The notes below the pieces were generated by a model. That model was not told the DNA's origin. It ran no database searches and saw only the letters and a list, made by a program, of their open reading frames with translations. Shown piece by piece: positions 30,830-41,670 of a stretch of DNA of 64,000 bases (position 1 is its first letter; every line of letters begins with the position of its first letter). Both the position numbers and the translations under genes were made by a program. The stretch comes from Prorocentrum cordatum (taxonomy: Eukaryota > Sar > Dinophyceae > Prorocentrales > Prorocentraceae): the NCBI GenBank assembly GCA_963575745.1, contig CAUYUJ010016059.1, forward strand, positions 2,449,849 to 2,513,848, given 5' to 3'.

Positions 30830-32427
30830 CTCCTTTGGGCTCGGCGCCGTGGAAAAGGCCGCAGCCGCGGCGGCAGACCCTGCGAGGGGCTACTGCTACC
30901 GGGATGGCCCAGATGTCATCTGCGACCCGAGCAGGGCCGATGCCGCCGAAGAAACGTTCGCCCAGGCGCGCGCCGCGGCCGGCCTCCGCTGCAACCCAAA
31001 CAAGACGAAACTGAGCCCAGGCCAACAGGTCGACGTGGCGGTGCTCCCTGGGCGGCGGGTTCGAGCTGGAGCCCCGAACCTTGGCAGCCCCGCCACGGCG
31101 CTGCAGGCTGTCCCGAACCCCCCGCCGCAGCACCAGGTGGAAGGGGCCCCTTCGCCGCGGGCAGCCCCGAGGTTGCCAAGCTACAGACGGCCCGCGGGAG
31201 GATCTCCCAGATACTCCGCGACCTGCGCGCAGCGGGTTTGGACAAACGCGCGGCGCTGGCCCTCCTGCGCACGAGGACAGGCCCTGACCACACCTTCCTG
31301 GCGCGCACCTGCGGCATCGCGGGCCCTGGAACGGGCGCTGGCCACAGAGTGTGAGCACGCGCGGGGCGGCGAGGCGCTTGGCGGCACGGCGCGCAAGAAA
31401 CTTTTCCTCGCTGGCGCCGGAGGTCACGGGCTGCTGCAGGGCGTGGAGCTTACGGCCCCTGCGGCGCACGCCGCGCCCTGGCACCTCTGCCTGCCGCAAT
31501 GCCTGCGGCGGCTGGGCCTGGAGAGCGCCAGCGCCTTGGCTGCGCTGAGCCCATGGGCGCGGCGCAGCCTGCCGGCGGCCACGGCGACGCTCCGGGCCGC
31601 GCTGGGGGACGATGCAGCCCGCAGCACACTCTGGCACTCAGGCTACGGCCCCTTTCGCTGCGGCTGCCCGCCTCGTTGCTGACGCAGCGGCCGCGGACCC
31701 CTTGGCGGCGGCCGCCCTGCGCTCCGCAGGAGGCCTAGGCGCGAGCGCGCTCTTGCAGGTGCCGACGCTGCCCTGCCACCGGCTGGCCGGCGCGCAGTTC
31801 GACATTGCGTTGCTGGCCCCCGACTTCTTAGGCTCTGCCAGCACCGGCGCCCGGACGGCAGGATCTGCGGCGCGCCGCTGGACCCCACCGCGTGACGGCG
31901 CCGTGGAAAGGTGGCTGGTCCGCCGCCACGACGCGGGCTGCGCGGCGCTCGCGGCGTGGTGCGAGGAACAAGGGTGCCCTGTGCACCGAGAAGTCCTCCC
32001 CCGCGCCATGCAGAGCCCCGAGGCGCGGATGGACCTCGTCACTTACGCCCCGCGCCTCGCCGAGCTGCTCACGGTTGACCTGGCCGTGGGGAGCGCGCTC
32101 GCGCAGGATGCGCTCGCCCTCGGCTCTGCGCGGCAGGGCGGCGCGGCAGCGGCGGCCGCGGCGCGGCGCAAGCGGGCCCGGTACCCTGGGGCGGCCACGG
32201 TGCTCTTCGTGGTGGACCGCCTGGGCGAGGAGGCGCTTCCCCTGACGTGGCTTCTCGCGCCCGCGCAGGACGCGGGGATTTCGGTGGCCATCGAGCGACT
32301 GCACCAGTCGCTCGGATGCGTCGTCCAGCGCGACGCAGCCGACGCGGTCTTGGCGGCGACGCAGTCGGCGCTAGGCGGGGCGCATTGGCAGGGGGCCGAA
32401 CCGCAAAAAAAACCCGGCGGCCGCTGA
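30830..32427 (+). pseudogene. Non-LTR reverse transcriptase with RLE-like end, 5' truncated
   Basis: From about 30885 the plus strand reads CYRDGPDVICDPSRADAAEE and then AGLRCNPNKTKLSPG, the usual sequence after the RT catalytic YxDD box; the box itself is disrupted by inserted residues. A shifted frame has VAKLQTARGRISQILRDL and LLRTRTGPDHTFLART. Frames at 31612-32427 give LPCHRLAGAQFDIALL, an isolated CGAPLDP in another frame near 31865, and RRHDAGCAALAAWCEEQGCP followed by ARMDLVTYAP and LLTVDLAVGSAL. Cys-rich then RHD...D...VD is what is seen in elements with a restriction-like endonuclease (R2/NeSL type). At least three frameshifts. Confidence 0.6.
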
Positions 32428-33046
32428 AGGCGCTGACTGACTGATCACTGGCTCACGCGGCGTTGCGACGCCAGCCGTGCGCCGATCAATTGCAGCGCGG
32501 GCCGGGCGGGCGCTGTTGGGCGACGAGCGCGGCGGCTGGGCGCTGCCGGTTGGGGGGCTGCCCCGCGGGGGCGTTGCCAGGCGCTGCGCCGGGCCCGGGG
32601 CGAAGGCGGCGCTGGCGGCGTGCGGTGCGGAGCCGCGGCCACCCGGAGGCTGGCCCGGGCGCGAGGGGGGGGCCCCGGTTGGGCGCGGGCGGAGGCGCGC
32701 GTCCGCGCGACGGCTCGGCGGTACTACCGCGAAGGCGCGGCCGCTGGCGGCGCCACCCGCGGGCGGCTGGCCGGCGCGCTGGCCGACCAGAGGCCCAGGG
32801 AAAGCGCGCGGGGACCGCCGCGAGGCGGGGCCGAGGTGCTCGCGGTCGTTGGACGGCACCACCCGATGGCCGCGAAGCTCCTGGGCATGCTTCCTAAAAG
32901 GCCCCGGCTGGCCGGCCCATCCCTCCTTGGGAGTTGCTGCTGTCTTGGACAGTCGGTCACCCCAGGAGGAAACGCCCAGTTTTTGCGGGCGGCGGAGGTG
33001 TTCGCCTGCCCACGATCAACGCGCGCCCGCGGAGAAGACACGCGCG
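32428..33046. other. No gene recognised
   Basis: Extremely GC-rich with overlapping frames of 144-192 codons on both strands and no domain. It may be the 3' part of the preceding element. Confidence 0.45.
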
Positions 33047-33803
33047 CGCCGCTGAGGAGGAGGAGGAGGAAGAGGAGGAGGAGGAGGAAAAGGAGGACGA
33101 GGAGGAGTAGGAGAAGAAGGAGAAGGAGGAAAAGGAGGGAAAGGAGGAAAAAAAGAAAAGGAAAAGGAGAAGAAGGAGAAAACGAAGGAAAATAAGGAAC
33201 ATATGGAAAAGGAGGAGGATGAGGAGGAGGAGGAGGAGGAGGAGGGAGGAGCAGGAGGCTGAGAAGGAGGAGGAGGAGGAAGAGGAGGAGGAGGAGGAGG
33301 AGGAGGAGGAGGAGGAGGAGGAGTTGGAGTTGGAGTTGGAGTTGGAGTTGGAGTTGGAGTTGGAGGAGGAGGAGGGAGGAGGAGGAGAGGAGGAGGAGAG
33401 GGAGGGGGAGGAGGAGGAGGAGGAGGAGGAGGAGGAGGAGGAGGAGGAGGAGGAGGAGGAGGGGGGAGCAGGAGGAGGAAAGAGACGAGAAAGGAGGCGG
33501 AGGAGGAGGAGGAGGAGGAGGAGAGGAGGAGAGGAGGAAGGGGAGGGGGAGGAGGGGGAGGAGGAGGAGGAGGAGGAGGAGGAGAAGGGGAGGAGGAGGA
33601 GAGAGGAGGGAGAAGGCTCGAGGAGGATGAGGAGAAGAAGGAGGAGGAGGGAGGAGGGGAGAGGAGGAGGCTCGAGGAGGAGGAGGACAGGGCGGAGGAG
33701 GAGGAGGAGGAGGAGGAGGAGGAGGAGGAGGAGGAGGAGGAGGCTCGAGGAGGAGGAAGAGGAGGACAGTGCGGCGAAGGAGGAGGAGGATGAGGAGGAG
33801 GAC
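33047..33803 (+). repeat. (GGA)n microsatellite, about 750 bp
   Basis: Almost continuous GGA/GAG triplets with GAGTTG and GGCTCGAGG interruptions. Long Glu-rich, Arg-rich or Ser/Pro-rich frames on both strands are by-products. It lies at the 3' end of the minus-strand LINE. Confidence 0.95.
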
Positions 33804-34335
33804 GCCGCAGTTGACCAGTGGTCAGTTTCAAAGGCGTTGGAAGGACCAGCCGTTCAAGCAAGGGCGGCAGGGGAGAAAAGTATCCCCCCCTTTCTTGAAT
33901 TTGCTCAAATCGGCATTGCCAGTTTGGATGGCCTCCTTACACTATTTGAAAAGATTATGAGCGCTGCGTGAGGCATGGCTGCCACACGTCAAACATATGT
34001 AAGTACCCTTGGCCGAAAGGACCATGTCATGAGATGGATCAATATACCTGGCCCCGATGTGCACATTTCTGAGCTGCCTGGCACCTTCGTGCCCAGCTCT
34101 GGGTACAGCGGCCTGGCACCGGGAGTACAATAACTCCTGTGACGGGATATTACCGTTGGAGTTGACAGGAATTACAGAGCAACATACATTACATAACAAA
34201 CGGCAATCGGAACCTTCGCCGACTGGGATCATTGAGTGCGCACCGGCGCGCAGCTGCTTGGCGAGCTTCGGGCGAGGGTTCAAAGAACGAGGAGGGAGGA
34301 ATTGGGGGAAACGCTGTTTGGCTCTGGCTTTCTTC
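33804..34335 (-). other. LINE 3' untranslated region
   Basis: Follows the stop of the RNase H frame. No conserved frame, no poly(A) run and no terminal short repeat; the last bases before the microsatellite read CAACTGCGGCG on the minus strand. Confidence 0.55.
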
Positions 34336-35559
34336 CTAGCTCGAGACTGTCCTTCGGGACTGAGTGCCTTCAGGGACCTCCGAGGACCTCGAGAGGAACA
34401 TCTCAGAAGCACGAATTCGAACCGCTCGGGTCACGGCCTCAGAAATCAGAACACCTTCCACCTCCCCCGCCTGCAACTGTATTTTCTTGGCCGTCTGCTC
34501 GGCCAGCTGGTCGGCTATCCTGTTACATACCCAGGTGAGCAGCATGTTTTGCCTCGCGGCCGCTAGCTCTGGTGTCATGTGCGACTTGATGTTGAGAATG
34601 ACCGTCGGCTTCGATCGAAGCAGAAATTGACTTCTTCGCCATTCGTTCCGATGGCCATCAGGAAAGAAATACAAGACGATTTTTCGCAACATTCTTCTGA
34701 ACGTAGGACGAGCCCGCGACAAAGACCAGCTGATGGCCCACGGGGGCACCTCCAGTAACCTCAAGAAGGCTATCGCTTCTCCATGGTTGATGGTTAGGTC
34801 TCCCCATGTGGCTCCAGTAGAGACCCTCGCAGCCGTGAGCTCAGGATCGGGATTGGCGATGTCGAAACGCTGGAACACGATGAGAGCCCAATATACCATC
34901 CGAAACCCAGCCTGATAAGAGCACTTTCCTGCCGACGCGCCCCCTGCGCAGAGGATGATACCTGCGTCGGCTGGGAACTCGCCGTGCGAGTGCACGAACA
35001 TGTCGGGCTCGTCGGGCGGCAGAGATATTTGTGTCCATGCAGCTGGTGTGAGACCTCGCAACCATACCGACGGCTGAGAATCCATCTGTGCACGTGCTCT
35101 GCGCGCGTACTCCTCGCTGCTGGTGACCGAGGGGAGGCCGGGGTTCGCAGAACATTCCCAAAGTCGGTGGTACGTGGTCACAGGCTGACCGCTGTCGCCG
35201 CGATCACAAACGATTGAAAAATCTGGTGGGCCGATGACATTTCGAATTCTCGTTTTAGGCCACTGGTCTGCACAGCATACGTTCACCAGAGCACCTGCCG
35301 AAGTATGTGTATCCCGATCTCTAGACCATCGTAGCTGCTGTCGTGCGTCCGTCAAATCGACCCCGTCCCATACGTCGTCGCTTTCGTGATGGTTGGCGGC
35401 TCGCTTACAAAGGATGCGTTGCGGCGTTCTGGCGAAGCCCCGTCGCAATATCATCCAGATCGAGGGGGCCCGCTTGGAGGATCTCTGGAGAAGCCCGATA
35501 GACATTGCTCCGACCTGAGACCCAATGCCAAGGCCCGACGGGGTCCCAGTTGATGTCAA
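34336..35559 (-). pseudogene. LINE C-terminal Cys/His box and RNase H
   Basis: The longest uninterrupted LINE frame, 407 codons. Around residues 118-136 there is C-x12-H-x4-C (ending YHRLWEC), as in the zinc-binding box after RT. Residues about 190-360 resemble RNase H: CAGGASAGKCSYQAGF (where a catalytic Asp is expected in place of Ala), GEAIAFLRLLEVPP with a conserved Glu, and NIKSHMT followed by WVCNRIADQLAE with the terminal Asp. The first Asp therefore seems lost. The domain helps remove template RNA. The start is arbitrary, because in the living element it was part of a longer protein. Confidence 0.75.
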
Positions 35560-36346
35560 GCAAGGTGTTCACGACGGCCCTTGCGGGCCCAGTGAGCTTC
35601 CGCCAACGGCGCTCGGATTCTCCATGGCCTGTGGGACGTGCGCGCCCCAGTCTCGCGCCGCGAACTTGCGCGATTCGTCTCCAGAGGACAGAGTGGCCAT
35701 CCAGCTGTCGAGCAGTCTAAATGCCTGCGAGATGACTGGGTCTTTGTCGCCCAGCTCAAGCTGCAACAGGGCGTCGAGGCAATGTCCGCGAATAGAGCTG
35801 GCGAAAGGTGAAAGTGCCTCCCAAAGCTCGACGCCAAGCCTGCGCTGCCGAAAGACTTGCGCCATGCACTGGTGCATCGTATTGTACTTTAGCGTAGCAG
35901 CCCTGAAGTCTGACCCTGCGTGCTGCGCGCTTGTCAGTGCAACCCGCTCCCACAAGCATGCGTGCCTTGCTGACTTGTTTCCACGCTACTGCGCGACATG
36001 CTGCTGCTTTAGGACGCGCTCGCATGGTCGCGCCTCTATCGGCGCCGAGGTCAAAAGCTCTGTGTGCCAAAGTAATCTTCATAGTGTGGTTTGCCAGCTT
36101 GCGTGCAATATATGTAGCCAGACTCTTGCCCCCCACGATGATCGCATTTTTGCCGGCAATGCTCAAGTGCGCTTGCCCCGCATCTTGGCCAAGAGAGCCC
36201 CAGCTTCGGCGAGGGCCTGCGGGAGGAACCCGACGGAGCCAAATGCATACTGCGTGGTATCATAAACCCAGGAAGTGGTGCACACCGTCGGGTAAAGTCT
36301 GTTGTGAACAGCCTCCAAAATCTAAAACATATAGAATCTTCCAAAA
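35560..36346 (-). pseudogene. LINE RT thumb/connection region
   Basis: Frames 35569-35955 and 35756-36166 carry AHRAFDLGADRGATMRARPK and ALGGTFTFRQLYSR-like stretches of the type found between RT and the Cys/His box in dinoflagellate LINEs. They lie in different frames, so at least one frameshift separates them. The RT catalytic DD box, expected near 36200-36340, is not readable. Confidence 0.55.
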
Positions 36347-37012
36347 TCAACTCCTCGGCGTGCACTGGCAACGATGCTCATGTGCGCCTGGGCAGGGGGG
36401 GTAGCATCTCTCTGCCCTGATACTCCGAACAACGATGTGCGAAAGGCCATCCATAAGCAAAGCAAGCGGCGGCAAACTCAAAGCCAGGCCCTGCTCGAAG
36501 AGCCGCTCGCACACAGGCGAGTCGTAGAAACTGTCGATGCTCCAGAGCAAGCTGGCAGACGCAGTATGTTTGGGCCCCATGCGCACACCTTCGCCCGCGA
36601 AGGTTCTGAGAAAACCCACGCGAAGACCAGGGGAACCATGGGCGGCATGGTCCCATGTTCCTGCCATGCGGTCAACCCACTCAGAAGGATAGATCTGCCT
36701 GGCCGAACTCCACAAGCGAACCAAATCTGGCAACAATACATGCTGAATGTGCCATAGCCGTTCCCCATCGACGTTCGCAGTCGTTGAGAGGCAGCGAGAT
36801 GCGCGACGTCCGAGGGGGGGGGAGTATTTGAGCGATCCACTGAGCTGCTCGATGCCCGCCGACCTTTTGGAGTTGATCTGCGTGACTGCGATGGCAATTT
36901 GTTCGGGTCGGAGCTCCGGCCGCGGCTGATCCACCCATTCTTGATGGGCGTGCCGCGATAGATGAGAACACGGCGTGCCGAGATTATTTTTGAAGCCAAT
37001 TTCTGTTGCCAC
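36347..37012 (-). pseudogene. LINE reverse transcriptase core
   Basis: A 221-codon frame with INSKRSAGIEQLSG (motif preceding the fingers, usually K..GxD), LLPDLVRLWSSARQ, and ASLLWSIDSFYD, which corresponds to RT motif A with its catalytic Asp, then the LALSLPPLALLM helix. RT copies the LINE RNA into DNA at the nicked target. The frame ends before motif C. Confidence 0.7.
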
Positions 37013-38179
37013 CGAGAGCTCTGCTGAATGCGAGCGCCCTTCAGGTTTGCATACCTCCCAACACTGTCGCGGTGCTCCGTCTCGACTCGGGCCTCGGGCA
37101 TGAAGAAGCTATGAATTTGGCCTCATCCGTGCTCAACCAAAACCACGTGCCTAATTTTATGTTGTTGCGTGGCTTTCCTTGGCGGATTTCCTGTCGAGCG
37201 TCAGAGCAATTTCGGTTGCTGACCTTTCCATCGCGCAGAGAGCGCCGCGCGAGAGGCCATGTGCACCCGGAAGGGTACTGACCCAATCATGCCCGTCTCC
37301 GCCCGCGACTGCCGTGCCCAGGTAGAGGCGTGTCTGCTGGGGCCCGCGCCGATCCGCGCACCGAGAAGTCTCTTCTCGCCGCGATCTGGGCCATCTGTTT
37401 TTCCTATTATTCCTTTGCGCGACAACTAAGGGGGGGAAGGGAGCTCGCCGTCTCCCGTAGAAGCGGCAAGCGCACGCGGAGCGATACGCCCATACCATCA
37501 GTGACATTGATGAGCTCGTTGATCCATTCTGAAAACTGCAGCCGCCATTTGATTGAAGTATCCGAATGCGAGCGCATTGGTGCGGTCTGCTACATAGGCA
37601 CCAGCTTCAACGCAGGGGGGCCTCTCCTCGGCCGCAGTGCTACCGCGATCGCTCTGGTGGTGCGTCCAGGACACAGCATAGAAACCTTTCAAGGCAACTG
37701 GCGAACAAATCCATATTCTTTACCCAGAGACAGAGCGGCGCCAGGATCATACCGGCACGAAGGACTGCTTTGGATTAAACCTGGCGGTTTTGCCGAGGCA
37801 GAACGCGGCAACGTGCGACTCTCGATGCCATTCCACAGCTCGTCCAGATCATGAGTAGACCGTTGGTGATACTTGGCAGGGTCGCAGGTATCGTCGGCCT
37901 TTCTGGTCTTGCCGTTGTTGGTCCCGCTGGCATGCGTCTACCACATGCGCCTGGGAGCCTCCGAATCAAAATCGCCAAATTCTCGGCGCAGGAACTTGCG
38001 AGCATCCTCCGGAGATTTAGCGACAGAATGTGCGACCTGAGGTTGGGCCAACAGATCCTCGTCATCGGTGTCGGTGTTCCCCTTCATCGTGTCGTGCCGC
38101 TGCTCCTGCTGTTCATGATGCGCGTGGCTCTGCTGGCGCCTGAGGATCGAGCTCGAGCTTCTTCCGTGGGCACTTGCTG
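37013..38179 (-). pseudogene. LINE linker between endonuclease and RT
   Basis: Broken frames, including one with SPEDARKFLRREFGDFDSE near 37950-38020. The region spans the distance normally seen between EN and RT and holds no separate gene. Confidence 0.5.
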
Positions 38180-39011
38180 TCAGGGTCTGCCTGGATCTTG
38201 CTTGGTAGCGGCGGTCAAGGGTTTGGGCATATGAAGGATACGGCGGACGGCGCACTGTGAATCAATATTCATTTTCAAAACCGTGCCACGATTATCGCCT
38301 CCCTCCGCATCAGTCTGAATCGAATCGCGGCAAATGGAACACACATCAACGTATCCAATGGCGTAGTCGATGATGCGCGAGGGCTTGCCTCTGGCGAAGG
38401 TGTCCTGATGCCTGTCGGGAAATAAACATGTCCGTTCCACCTGCGCATCCAGATATCATCCAGTTAGCAAACTCCACAGGCGTGGAATTCAAATCGGCCA
38501 AGCTGACCCAAGGACCAGGGTGGTTCGAAATCAAGCCAGATATCGTGAGCAGCTTGCTCACGTTGCATGGGCTCTTAGGTCCGACTGACGCAGTAAGGTA
38601 AGCACCAATCACCAGACATGATACTCGAGGCATCTCCCACTCCGAGGTAAAAGCATATCTGAAATGCAATGAACCATTGGCATCACCACTGTCACCAACG
38701 TTCACAAGACCAATCACCTTATTTGGGGGGGGACGAAATGGAGTCCGTGAATGATGCTGCCGAATGCCGAGAACAATACCACCTGCTTTACGCGACTTGG
38801 CCGTAGGGCATGTTGGCGATACAATCCCATGCCACTTGTGCTGCTTGAGTGTACTCACAATAGTCTGAGCGTCACTGGCCACGACGTGGGTCTCTGGAGC
38901 GATGGCAATGTCAACGCCGCCCTCGGCAAAAACTGGGGCTCTCCTGTGCCCGCACCGAGAGATTGCGAAGTAAAATGCGGCGAACGCCTGGACGTACATC
39001 GGGTTGCTCAT
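38180..39011 (-). pseudogene. LINE AP-type endonuclease
   Basis: The frame 38346-39011 has IAIAPETHVVASD (the Glu of the QETH-type box), RKAGGIVLGI, and WVSLADLNSTPVEF (Asp and Asn of the GDxN box kept, Gly replaced by Ala). After a frameshift, 38180-38440 gives SRIIDYAIGYVDV (the S-x-IDY box) and a MNIDSQCAV end where S-D-H is expected. Such EN domains of the exonuclease-endonuclease-phosphatase superfamily nick the target to start reverse transcription. The catalytic His is not evident. Confidence 0.75.
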
Positions 39012-40404
39012 ATCTGGGTCTGGGATAGATCCGCATCGTGTTGCCCTCGAGTTTCCTGTGAACTTGAGGCAGCCTTGCTCTCATATGATTCAGCTTTGGG
39101 CTGAACTCCAGATCGAGCCGTCTCCGGGAGTTTCTGGACCTACCTTGGCGAGGCTTTGGGGGGAAGTGGAGGGGGGGGTTGGCTGGGGCTTCCGCAGGCT
39201 GCGGCGCCGCAGGCGGTGCAGATGCGACAGCCGCGGGAACTGGCTCCTCGGCAGTTCCTCCATAATTTGGCTCAGGTTCAGCATCGTGCGCTTCACCATC
39301 TGCGGCTGCCTCCCCTTGACCTCCGAGTCGGCGACGTTTGGTCGCCATGCGAGCCTTGGAATCGTTGAACTTCTTCTTGCGAGCGCCCAGCTGTGCAGCA
39401 GCTGGACCGACTGCCTGACTGATGAGTTACTTGGTCTCTTTCGCCAGGGTGTTCTTGTGGTTCTGCCATGCATTGATATCCTCGGGGGACAGGTCGAGTT
39501 CGGAAAAGTCGAACGCGTCGCCGTCATCCCATTCGAACATCTTGTCGAGGTCGCTGTCCTCCACCAGGAAGGCCGACAGGTTTAATTTTGACTTGCGGTC
39601 GTTGGAGTTCTCGTCGTGCTGCTGCTGCTACTGTTGCTTGAGACGTTCGAGGTCACTCTCCGGCTGGTGTTCATGAGCAAGACATACATCGGCTGCATCC
39701 TGCGCTGCAGTCTGGACAGTCTTGCGTGCTCGTGCGTACCACTGGAGACAATCTTGCTCATGAGCGAGGGCCTTCTCGAGAGCCTCGTCTGCCTTGCGTG
39801 CTGCCGCTGCCAACCTTTGTGCTGCACGCTCGCGCTCGAGGTTGGGGTTCGTGGCTGGCTGCTGTGGCTGCGCGGGGCGAGCTGTTTGCTTGATGGCCTT
39901 GAGCTGAGAGCTGGCTTGAGGTACGCGTTGAAAAAGCGCCTTTGCAAGCTGGTCCGTGGCGGGTGCGAAAAAGGGTGCGTGGAGCCGTTTGCGAGGATGT
40001 ATGTGCCGCCGCCTGGAGACCATTGGCCAGGGGGTGGCTGGCGGAACGGGCTGACCTGCTTGCTGGGCGCGGCGGCATTGCCCAACGCGGGAGGCCCGTA
40101 GCTCCATGCACCTGCGTCTCGCTGTGGGGGATGGCCGCCGATGGGACGCAAGACACCACTGCACTGCCAGCATTGAGTATGCTTCTTCCAGTTTCACTTG
40201 TAATGGCAGCCGTCATAAGGACAAGACACATAGCCTTGCGCACCAGCATACTGAGCCTTCCATGTCCCTATGACTGCAGGGCCTGGCTGCCCTGGCCGTG
40301 AATGAAGGATGGATGCTGCGCCGCCTGGGCAGGCTCGAAGCTCTGAAATGGTGGGATATAGCCGCGGACTAGCGGTATCCACGTGTTCCCTTGCGGAACA
40401 ACAT
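38911..40404 (-). pseudogene. LINE ORF1-like region with zinc ribbon and coiled coil
   Basis: Near the 5' end, CPYDGCHYK and TQCWQC form a C-x4-C plus C-x2-C pair (about 40155-40225), a zinc ribbon split by an in-frame TGA at about 40193. Further on, after a frameshift near 39975, a long frame contains ERERAAQRLAAAARKADEAL (coiled coil), an acidic stretch with WDDGDAFDFSELDLSPED and a basic segment with TKRRRL near 39335. In-frame TAG (about 39614) and TAA (about 39433) are single-codon breaks in otherwise open sequence. Such regions bind the element's RNA. It joins the endonuclease in another frame. Confidence 0.65.
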
Positions 40405-40440
40405 CTTGAGCCAGATGGTTTGAGCCAAAATGGCTACGAC
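40405..40440 (-). other. Double spliced-leader (DinoSL) relict
   Basis: Read on the minus strand, 40438-40420 is CGTAGCCATTTTGGCTCAA, 19 consecutive bases of the 22-nt dinoflagellate spliced leader; the 22-nt stretch 40440-40419 differs from it at two positions. It is followed directly by CCATCTGGCTCAAG (40418-40405), a shortened second copy that starts just after the internal AG of the leader, and then by ATG. No GT splice donor or Sm-like site follows, so this is not an SL RNA gene. Stacked full-plus-truncated leaders are the known signature of mRNAs that were trans-spliced, reverse transcribed, reinserted and trans-spliced again. Confidence 0.85.
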
Positions 40441-40965
40441 GGAGGAGGAGGCGGCGGCGGAGGAGGAGGAGGAGAAGGAGGAGGAGGAAAAGGAGGAGGA
40501 GGAGGAGGAGGAGGAGGAGCGAGAGAGGAGAGGAGGGCCGAGCAGGGTGGACGAAAGTTGAATATTATGGCAGTGTTCCTCCATGGGCGCCGGCAGGAAA
40601 AGGAATTGACGGACGAGTCGGAGGAGGAACAAACATGAGAAGGAGGAGGAGGAAAGCCTCAAAAGGTGGAGGAGGGAACGGGAGGAGGAGGAGGAGGAGG
40701 AGGAGGAGGAGGAGGAGGACGAGGAGAAGGAGAACGAGGACGTCATGAGGAGGAGGAGGAGGAGGAGGAGGAGGTGCAGGAGGAGGAGGAAAAATAGGAA
40801 GAGGAGGGGAGGATCAGGAAGTGGAGAAGGAGGAGGGTGGCACCGATAAGCAGAAGGGCGGAGGAGGACGAAGAGGAGGAGGAGGAGGAGGAGGAGGAGA
40901 GGAAGGAGGAGGAATGAGGCGGAGGAGGGATGGAGGGAGGGGGGAAGAGGTGGTGCCTATCCGTG
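40441..40965 (+). repeat. (GGA)n microsatellite flanking the LINE 5' end
   Basis: GGA triplets with GGC and AAA interruptions. A less repetitive stretch, 40535-40660, lies inside it. Glu/Gly-rich and Ser-rich frames through it are by-products. Confidence 0.9.
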
Positions 40966-41595
40966 GACGCCCTGGCAAGGAGAGCGGCTGCGCATGCCAC
41001 AGCCCGGCGCCTTGCCTCGCAACGACGGGCTGCCGTGTGAGCTTGCTGGGCTTCTTCGGAGTGCTCTGCGGCTCGGCCTCGCCCGCCACTGCGTCTTGCG
41101 GCCCGTGAGGGCATCCAGGGCCCCCCCCCCACTCATCCATCCTCCCTCGCTTGGTTGACGGGGCCAATGAGCTCGGCGAAGGAGCTCAATATACACGGTC
41201 GGGAACTGTGGCTGAGCGTGTCGCCCCGGCGGCCCACGCCACGGTTCCGTGGGGCGGGAGGTTCGGATAAGTTCGGGACGTTGATGCTTTAGGGCCCGGG
41301 AAGTGGATTACCGTATCGTATCGCGCCGAAGCGTGGTGAACCAGAACCTTCGGAGCGACGCGCTAACAAAGTCCCCGACCGTAGAAGGTTCATAGTCTCA
41401 CAGGTTGGGCCAATTGGGCGCTTGTACACCGAGCTCTCTGGCAGACCGAACGAGCCCATCCCAGTCCTCCCCCCCGTTCCTCCGCGAGAACGCCCAGTGT
41501 GAGAAACATTGCACAGGCAGGGTCCCACGGGATAGGGACCGCCTTGTCCAGGCTCAGTTAGCGTGGTGCCCGATCCGTGGCGCCCCTCCGCCCCC
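40966..41595. other. No gene recognised
   Basis: Unique GC-rich sequence. Frames on both strands lack domains, and I checked it for rRNA- or tRNA-like segments without success. Confidence 0.5.
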
Positions 41596-41599
41596 CGAG

Positions 41600-41670
41600 G
41601 CGCTTGCGGGGAGAACCTATCGAGCCTCGGTCGATCGAGGCTCGGTCGATCGAGCCTCGATCGACCGAAG
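41600..41670. repeat. TCGATCGAG palindromic repeats
   Basis: Four to five copies of a roughly 15-bp unit CCTCGGTCGATCGAG with alternating GGCTC/GCCTC, containing the self-complementary CTCGATCGAG-like core. Frames here give repeating SIEPRS/SIEARS peptides on both strands. Confidence 0.75.

Larger units (their letters stand above)
33804..40440 (-). mobile_element. Near-full-length decayed LINE (non-LTR retrotransposon)
   Basis: About 6.6 kb on the minus strand with, in order, two spliced-leader relicts (40440-40405), an ORF1-like region with a zinc ribbon and coiled coil, an apurinic-type endonuclease (EN), reverse transcriptase, a Cys/His box and an RNase H domain ending at 34336, then about 530 bp of non-coding 3' sequence. 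Each domain sits in the order known for EN-bearing LINEs. Stops and frameshifts interrupt most parts. Both ends abut (GGA)n on the plus strand: the 5' end at 40440/40441 exactly, the 3' end at about 33803. There is no poly(A) tail. Insertion into a pre-existing GGA/TCC tract is the simplest reading. Confidence 0.85.

Noticed and set aside
33016-33971. Long Glu-rich (plus) and Ser/Pro-rich (minus) frames
   Set aside because: They are translations of a (GGA)n microsatellite.
40405-40440. A spliced-leader RNA gene
   Set aside because: No GT donor follows the leader and no intron or Sm-like region is present; a truncated leader and ATG follow instead, as in a reinserted mRNA.
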